Part shown: in pieces, positions 59,567 through 64,000 of the stretch
Layout: each line of letters opens with the position of its first letter
Position numbering within the stretch: the first letter of the stretch is position 1
NCBI RefSeq assembly: GCF_003201355.1
Contig: NZ_QICL01000009.1
Span: 95,027-159,026, forward strand
DNA length: 64,000 nt
Origin: Indolivaga alginatilytica
GTDB lineage: Bacteria > Bacteroidota > Bacteroidia > Bacteroidales > Dysgonomonadaceae
Direction: 5' to 3'
Translations under genes and position numbers: made by a program
Notes under the pieces: model-generated
What the model saw: the letters and a program-made list of their open reading frames with translations, nothing else
Told to the model about the DNA's origin: nothing
Databases searched by the model: none

Positions 59567-59946
59567 ATTCCAATCCTCCTGCTTTTTATACTATCTTCTA
59601 AGACTGTTTTCAGCGCTTTCAATGCTTCTTTAGAAGCCGAGAGGGTAAATTTATTGGAGAAACTGCTGTCCGAAAGTACAATTTGTTGCTTTGATACATT
59701 AACGTAGTAAATATACTTACCATTAATTATTAAACTTTTTCCTAAACGAATAAATGTTTGTGCATCAGTACCCAATTGTTGTTCTATTATTTTTTCGAAT
59801 GAAGCCAAATTGAATGTAAACACATGTTCATCCTTATTGACGAGTGTCATTGTCGAATAATTACCATCCGACAATATGCATACAATTCGTTCGGGAGAAA
59901 CCCGAATTACCTCATTGCTATTGGTTAATACTAAAAACTTTGACAT
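59563..59946 (-). CDS. LytTR-domain DNA-binding regulator (stand-alone)
   Basis: This 127-residue protein consists almost entirely of one LytTR domain (about 10-110): RIVCILSDGNYSTM, FIRLGKSLIINGKYIYYVN, then FTLSASKEALKALK. It has no receiver, membrane or sensor part, unlike the usual LytTR response regulators. It overlaps the next gene by 4 bp. A -7-like TATATTTG lies at 59966-59973 on the minus strand, next to an inverted repeat (ATGCC...GGCAT at 59973-59988) that could be its own binding site. It probably controls this small operon. How it receives a signal is unknown; the coupled membrane protein is one candidate partner. Confidence 0.82.
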   Translation of the reverse strand: MSKFLVLTNSNEVIRVSPERIVCILSDGNYSTMTLVNKDEHVFTFNLASFEKIIEQQLGTDAQTFIRLGKSLIINGKYIYYVNVSKQQIVLSDSSFSNKFTLSASKEALKALKTVLEDSIKSRRIGI

Positions 59947-59965
59947 TATTCACTTTTTTATAATA

Positions 59966-59988
59966 CAAATATATGCCTTTCGCGGCAT
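59966..59988 (-). promoter_or_regulatory. Candidate promoter of the LytTR operon
   Basis: On the minus strand TATATTTG (59966-59973) fits the Bacteroidetes -7 consensus, about 20 bp from the start codon. An ATGCC/GGCAT inverted repeat with a 6-nt spacer adjoins it upstream. No clear -33 element is seen. Confidence 0.45.
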
Positions 59989-60123
59989 TTAGTATTATCT
60001 ATTTATTTCCATTTTATAAAATGGGCAGTTGGATGTATGAAACTATCGAATCTGATGATGAAATGTATTTGAGGGCTTCTTAATAGGTCAGTAACAAGTG
60101 TTTTTTTCTTATAAAATTGTAAA

Positions 60124-60756
60124 TCAGTAATAAATCCACATCAAAGTAGGCTTTTTACTGTTTTGTAGTTTTTTATCCATATACGTCATCATTTTATCAC
60201 TTGTGACAGGGCATCCGAAGCTCCATCCCATAGGTAAATGCTGCGGATATATCTCTTTATCGGGCAAAGGTGTATGAGAATGAAATACGATAATACGTTT
60301 GTATGCATTGTTATTAGTCTTTTCGAGTCCATGCATTTTGTAATGCACATTAATTCCCCATTGGCTGTATGAACGTATTCCCAGCTTATATTTTCCCAGT
60401 GAAGAACATAAACTGCCTTCGGTGTTACTGAATACTGGTTTTGCTCCTGTACTTAGGTTTTCGCCTTTACCACAACCATGTGCACATAAAGCTTTTCGGT
60501 CGATACTGTTTGTTTTGAAATTCCAGACAAACATACGATTTCTTCCCGAGTGAATTTTCAGATCAATTAAGACACAAAAGTCTGTATTGTAATTGTTCTT
60601 TTCGCAAAAGGCTATAGCCTCATTTGCTTTTTGCTCCAAACGTTTTTGAGCCTCTGTATCCTGTGTATCGAGTGGTTGACCTGAAATATTATTGCAAGCA
60701 GAGAAAAATACCAAAACAATAGCTGTTTTGACATATGTGATAAATGAATAATGCAT
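60124..60756 (-). CDS. L,D-transpeptidase-like (YkuD_2) murein-type lipoprotein
   Basis: This 210-residue protein has a hydrophobic start with lipobox FSAC (C20). The body matches the murein L,D-transpeptidase catalytic-like family: VLIDLKIHSGRNRMFVWN, GCGKGENLSTGAKPVFSN, GKYKLGIRSYSQWG. The active-site region has HSH and then MGWSFGCPV, placing the expected histidine and nucleophile cysteine. It would act on peptidoglycan peptides in the periplasm, either cross-linking or anchoring. It is monocistronic as far as can be seen, followed by the LytTR operon after 177 bp. It is unrelated to the PUL by function. Confidence 0.75.
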   Translation of the reverse strand: MHYSFITYVKTAIVLVFFSACNNISGQPLDTQDTEAQKRLEQKANEAIAFCEKNNYNTDFCVLIDLKIHSGRNRMFVWNFKTNSIDRKALCAHGCGKGENLSTGAKPVFSNTEGSLCSSLGKYKLGIRSYSQWGINVHYKMHGLEKTNNNAYKRIIVFHSHTPLPDKEIYPQHLPMGWSFGCPVTSDKMMTYMDKKLQNSKKPTLMWIYY

Positions 60757-61045
60757 ATATATGTTAGATTAGTGTACTTTGTGTAAAGTACATAATTCTT
60801 ATTCATTTTACAAAATAGCAATAAAGAATTTTTTATATAAAAGAGGAGTCTGTACATTTTCCCGGAATGTGTTTATCAAATACAAATTAAAAGGAAGGCT
60901 TTCATTCAGTTTCAAATAGCAACAACAGACGATATAAATGAAAATTCAAACATCGAATTAGGAAGCGTATGGATCGAATAAAAAATGATTTAGTGAAACC
61001 AATAACCTTTAAGTTCTCAAAAAGTACCGACTGACTCTTTGCTAT
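60757..61045. other. Intergenic region with small inverted repeat
   Basis: No gene is visible. GTACTTTGTGTAAAGTAC (60774-60791) is a 7-bp inverted repeat with a 4-nt loop, about 18 bp upstream of the L,D-transpeptidase-like gene. It could be a regulatory site or leader hairpin. The rest is A+T-rich and leads into R1 copy 8. Confidence 0.4.
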
Positions 61046-61077
61046 ACTTACAAAACATTAAATAGGTCTGAGACCTT
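61046..61077 (+). repeat. Palindromic intergenic repeat R1, copy 8
   Basis: ACTTACAAAACATTAAAT then AGGTCTGAGACCT. Its centre is about 43 bp upstream of the ATG of the SusC remnant. It shows that the repeat is not confined to the RG-II locus. Confidence 0.7.
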
Positions 61078-61112
61078 CATTTGAATAACTACCTTAAATA
61101 AAAAATTTAACC

Positions 61113-61603
61113 ATGAAGAGATGTATTAGTTTAAAAAAGCTTATCCATTTTCACCTCATAATAGAATGATTATAGAATATTTCCCGTCTATATCTGTAAC
61201 TGTTCCCAATGTGGTATCTGAAACTTTGATTATGACACCAATCATGGGTTCTTTGTTTTCTTCGATCACTGTTCCTGTGACAGTTCTGTTCGCCTGCAAA
61301 CTATTTTGTTCTATAGGGCGAGGTGTTGCATTTATCATCAATGGCACTATAAGTAATAATTCCTCAGGGAAAGGATGAACTTGTATTCTCTTACCTTGGA
61401 TACGATATCCAAAGTATAATTATAACAAACAACAATACTTTAAACGTTCAATTACAACCAAAGTCGCAGATGATTTCTGAACTTGTAGTTATAGGTTATG
61501 GTTCGCAATTGAAAAAAGACCTGACAGGTACAGTTACCAGTGTTTTAATCCATGATTTATGAATTCGCCTGAGCAATTAATAAACGGAAAAGGAGCTCAA
61601 TAA
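61113..61603 (+). pseudogene. SusC-type receptor remnant with an internal inversion
   Basis: Plus-strand start codons at 61113 give MKRCISLKKLIHFHLI and then stop. The next piece of a SusC N-terminus is present on the opposite strand (about 61160-61355): signal-like LLLIVPLMINA, then RTVTGTVIEENKEPMIGV and TVTDIDGKYSI. The plus strand then resumes exactly where the family continues: PQGKDELVFSYLGYD, LNVQLQPKS, ELVVIGYGSQLKKDLTG. After a frameshift a last match, NSPEQLINGKGA, ends near 61600. The order of fragments shows one ancestral SusC gene whose segment of about 195 bp was inverted, with later truncation of the plug and barrel. Confidence 0.82.
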
Positions 61604-61703
61604 GTTAATTATCTATAATTTATAAATGTATGATAATGAAAAGTATAGCTGTTATCAATAAAATTTAATATAATTATGTCATCTTAACTAAAATTAAAAC
61701 AAC

Positions 61704-63431
61704 ATGAAAAGAATCTGTCTAATACTTGTAACTTTTTTAGCATTTAGCTGTACTGACGAAAATATTGTTGAACCTATTAAAGAGGACGTTATAATCAACA
61801 GTCTGAGGTCGAGTTTAATAATACCGCAAGGAGAGTGGGAGAATTGGGCTTCGGTTAAATTAGTAAATATTGACAATCCTGTAAATGTGCCATGGAACAG
61901 AATGACTTCTGCAACTACCATTCCAGACAAGATTCGATTTGATATAAAGGCCGAAGATGGATGGATTCTTTTGCGAAATACAATAAGTGAAAAGCAACCA
62001 AAGTTGAATTATCTTATTTTTTATAATCAGTTTACTGGATTTCTGAAAGGATTCTATTATCTAGAAACCGCATCTGTTGGAAATAACGCATATTGGAGAA
62101 TTTATTTTGATAGTGGTTCTCAAAAGCTTCTATATAATCAGGATGGCTTTTTTACGTACCCAGTCTCTCTTAATAAGGAAATCTCAGGAGTAAATATTAT
62201 GAACATCACAGATAATCCAGTAAAAGGATTTACAGAAGGATGGAATTGCTTTCAAGTTGAGTTGACATTTGATCCCTTACAACCGAATCTAACTCTTGGA
62301 ATTACAGCGTTTCAACAAAATATAGGATCTATAGTTCTAAAAGGAGACTATAACTCCACTTCTTCTGGAACTATCATAAGTTCTCCATCATCATCATCAT
62401 CAATACCAACGGCATTAGACACATTTAATAAGAGTACTATAACAGCAGTAGCCGATAGTGCAAAAAATTGGATATTAAGTAATATAAGCATTGGTGGAAG
62501 TAAGAAACCTATAAAAAATGTGCTTCAAAATACAATTACAAGTATTGTAAATAATGATATGAAAAGCTATGTAAGTTCGGGGATCAGTTTAATTTTCGGC
62601 TCTTTTATGGGGAGTAGTGTATCCACAGCAACTACAAATAATTATACTCTTCAATTTAAAACTTCAGGTGAAATATCACTTACGGGTCGAACGGAAAATC
62701 CTAGCACAACCTCAATTCCATCACTAAAGATTTCTATAGATAATGAAAGAAAACTTGGTATCTGGAATTTACCTAATGCACCAGTTGTAGAAGTAAATAA
62801 ATATGCCGTTTTAAAAGATATATCTATGTTTTACAATAATTCATATCTCTATAAATATGACTTTACTAAATTTATTGTATACAATAGAAGTATCCCTGTG
62901 ATAAATCCTTCATTAAGCCCATATATGACTAATTATAAATATTCTTTTATTTATTCAAATGGGCATATGAAAAATGAAATATATAATTCGACAAGTAATT
63001 CAAAGAAAGAGTTACAAGCCGAAAACAAAAGTAAAATAGAACTTTCTAAGTATGTAAACTTTTATGCTGATAATCAATCTGGAGATTATTTAAACTTTAT
63101 AATTTATCAGAACGACTCTTCTCTTATTCGTTTTCATAATCGAGGGGGAATGCCGTATATGTCTTATTCGAATAATGCTGTTTTTGATGTATTACCTAAT
63201 TCTGCATATGGCAATCAAAATGAACCTGCTTACAATTTAGCTAGTACCAAGAATGTTATGAATACAGAAGATATTAAAGTCTCTATTGAATATACTATTC
63301 TTGTTAATGGGGTATCAAAAACTTTCTATTCAACTAGAACATACGATCCTGACTATGAGTTTGCTTCTAATTTATCATACCGTCCATATTTATGGACAGC
63401 AAAAGATTTAATGGCTTATTTTAAAAAATGA
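61704..63431 (+). CDS. Lipoprotein of unknown function, intact
   Basis: This 575-residue protein has a lipoprotein signal (lipobox AFSC, C16). The N-terminal half looks like beta-rich surface protein (PQGEWENWASVKL, KAEDGWILLRN, LIFYNQFTGFLKGFYYLE, GWNCFQVELTFDP). A serine-rich stretch near residue 228 (SPSSSSSIP) and glycine/serine segments (about 285-310) follow, then more beta structure. I recognise no catalytic or known binding motif. It lies between two decayed PUL genes but has no frame damage. It may be a late arrival or the retained surface protein of the old locus. Confidence 0.6.
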   Translation: MKRICLILVTFLAFSCTDENIVEPIKEDVIINSLRSSLIIPQGEWENWASVKLVNIDNPVNVPWNRMTSATTIPDKIRFDIKAEDGWILLRNTISEKQPKLNYLIFYNQFTGFLKGFYYLETASVGNNAYWRIYFDSGSQKLLYNQDGFFTYPVSLNKEISGVNIMNITDNPVKGFTEGWNCFQVELTFDPLQPNLTLGITAFQQNIGSIVLKGDYNSTSSGTIISSPSSSSSIPTALDTFNKSTITAVADSAKNWILSNISIGGSKKPIKNVLQNTITSIVNNDMKSYVSSGISLIFGSFMGSSVSTATTNNYTLQFKTSGEISLTGRTENPSTTSIPSLKISIDNERKLGIWNLPNAPVVEVNKYAVLKDISMFYNNSYLYKYDFTKFIVYNRSIPVINPSLSPYMTNYKYSFIYSNGHMKNEIYNSTSNSKKELQAENKSKIELSKYVNFYADNQSGDYLNFIIYQNDSSLIRFHNRGGMPYMSYSNNAVFDVLPNSAYGNQNEPAYNLASTKNVMNTEDIKVSIEYTILVNGVSKTFYSTRTYDPDYEFASNLSYRPYLWTAKDLMAYFKK

Positions 63432-63451
63432 AAATTTCATAATAATTAAAT

Positions 63452-63472
63452 TGCCTAGAGGCTGTTTTTTTA
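63452..63472 (+). terminator. Weak terminator after the lipoprotein gene
   Basis: A very short GCCT/AGGC hairpin (63453-63462) is followed by TG and a run of seven T. The stem is only 4 bp, so the call is tentative. Confidence 0.35.
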
Positions 63473-63480
63473 TTGGAAAC

Positions 63481-63530
63481 TGAAGTGCACCCAAAAATTT
63501 TCTACCTAATCTTTTTGGGGGCACTTTACA
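63481..63530. mobile_element. IS-end-like inverted repeat, possible collapsed insertion sequence
   Basis: AAGTGCACCCAAAAA (63483-63497) pairs with TTTTTGGGGGCACTT (63512-63526) with one mismatch across a 14-bp spacer. The unit starts TGAAGTGC and ends GCACTTTACA. The TG...CA ends and CCCAAAAA block recall IS3/IS150-group termini (from memory). It abuts the broken 5' edge of the GH53 fragment. No transposase remains. Confidence 0.4.
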
Positions 63531-63808
63531 CATGGGCAAACCCTTCGAAACAAACAAAACCTTCTGCTTGGACTGACTTAAGTTTTGACAATCTGAAAAA
63601 GGCAGTGGCCGCTCATACAACCGAAGTTCTGAGTACCGTAAAATCGAATGGAATAACTCCTGAATGGGTACAAGTAGGAAATGAAACAGGCAATGGTATG
63701 TTATGGGAAGACGGTAAAGCTTCCGAAAACATGAAAGGATATGATGCCGTGAAAGCGACATTTCCAAATGCAAAAGTGATTGTCCACCTTCAAAACGGAC
63801 AAGAATAA
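63523..63808 (+). pseudogene. GH53 endo-beta-1,4-galactanase fragment
   Basis: The open frame reads YTWANPSKQTKPSAW, LKKAVAAHTTEVLSTVK, GITPEWVQVGNETGNGMLW and VIVHLQNGQE, then stops. This is the central part of GH53 arabinogalactan endo-galactanases, including the acid/base glutamate in VGNE. The N-terminal third, the C-terminal half and its nucleophile glutamate are missing. About ten residues also seem deleted between ENMK and GYDAVKA. It cannot be active. With the SusC remnant it indicates a lost galactan-utilisation locus. The upstream frame (63473-63522) is unrelated sequence that includes the IS-like repeat. Confidence 0.8.
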
Positions 63809-63810
63809 TT

Positions 63811-64000
63811 GGTGCGAATCAGCAGTTGATCATTTATCTATAAATAGATGTAAAGTAACAAGAATGAATAAGGAAAATAAGACATTGAAAAAAGTGTCAC
63901 TTTTGCTCAGTACATGACAAAAAAAGAGCAATAAATCAGGTAATTTATTGATAATAAGTGATTTTTCATTTTGAAAAGACCTTGATTTTACGTATCTTAG
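63811..64000. other. Right-edge non-coding sequence
   Basis: No gene or recognisable RNA is seen. The sequence is A+T-rich with a short hairpin (ATCTATAAATAGAT). The window ends before the next feature. Confidence 0.35.

Noticed and set aside
61156..61347. Minus-strand 63-codon frame as a separate gene
   Set aside because: Its translation is the missing middle piece of the SusC remnant, and it starts with GTG without a plausible leader; it is an inverted fragment.
61437..61450. TTTAAACGTTCAAT resembles the LacI operator
   Set aside because: It lies inside the SusC remnant, encoding LNVQ in the conserved frame, and is not near a promoter; coincidence is the simpler reading.
61113..61603. Active phase-variable SusC switch
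   Set aside because: Even with the segment restored, a frameshift and loss of about 900 codons prevent a functional receptor; only a relic can be claimed.

Overview
The window looks like an A+T-rich Bacteroidales chromosome (Bacteroides/Parabacteroides/Dysgonomonas type; the genus is inference). The evidence is SusC/SusD homologues, many signal-peptide or lipobox glycosidases, and TAnnTTTG-type promoter elements. About 53 kb is one polysaccharide-utilisation locus (PUL). Its enzyme set matches, almost family for family, the set known for rhamnogalacturonan-II (RG-II), the borate-linked pectin of plant cell walls: GH2, GH137-GH2, GH138, GH127, GH78, GH141, GH140, GH95, a pectin-esterase-like alpha/beta hydrolase, GH28, PL1, GH43-like and GH143-GH142. 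Family calls come from recognised motifs and remembered homologues, not from a database search.

Layout. (1) 1-28573, minus strand: a tightly packed degradative operon of 12 genes, with gaps of 1-105 bp and one ATGA overlap. It runs off the left edge inside a further glycosidase gene. (2) 28637-29629: a LacI-type regulator at the head of that operon; a TTAAACGTTTTA-like operator sits between its apparent -33 and -7 elements. (3) 29844-32441: a separate minus-strand GH2 gene. (4) 32442-33409: a regulatory region with two more LacI-type operators (centres 33 bp apart) and the decayed N-terminus of a SusC gene. (5) 33410-53312, plus strand: surface lipoprotein, SusC, SusD, PL1, DUF3826-like protein, a large beta-helix protein of unknown function, GH43-like lipoprotein, GH143-GH142 and GH78. 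(6) 53394-57665, plus strand: four genes (aldo-keto reductase, COG3618-type lactonase, FucP-like permease, zinc dehydrogenase) in the same order of functions as the L-galactose to D-tagaturonate pathway described in Bacteroides vulgatus. It ends at a good intrinsic terminator. (7) 57751-60756, minus strand: CE4-like deacetylase lipoprotein, phosphodiester-glycosidase-like membrane protein, LytTR regulator, and an L,D-transpeptidase-like lipoprotein. (8) 61113-63810: PUL debris, made of a SusC remnant carrying a small internal inversion, an intact lipoprotein of unknown function, and a GH53 galactanase fragment.

How it works together (inference). SusC/SusD and the lipoproteins capture RG-II fragments. 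PL1, GH28 and the esterase open the backbone, and the exo-enzymes strip the side chains. L-galactose released by GH95 would be imported and oxidised by the cassette at 53-57 kb, linking one rare RG-II sugar to central metabolism. The LacI protein probably senses a product sugar and controls both transcription directions. Two families of short palindromic intergenic repeats punctuate the locus. No rRNA, tRNA, CRISPR array, complete IS element or replication origin was seen.
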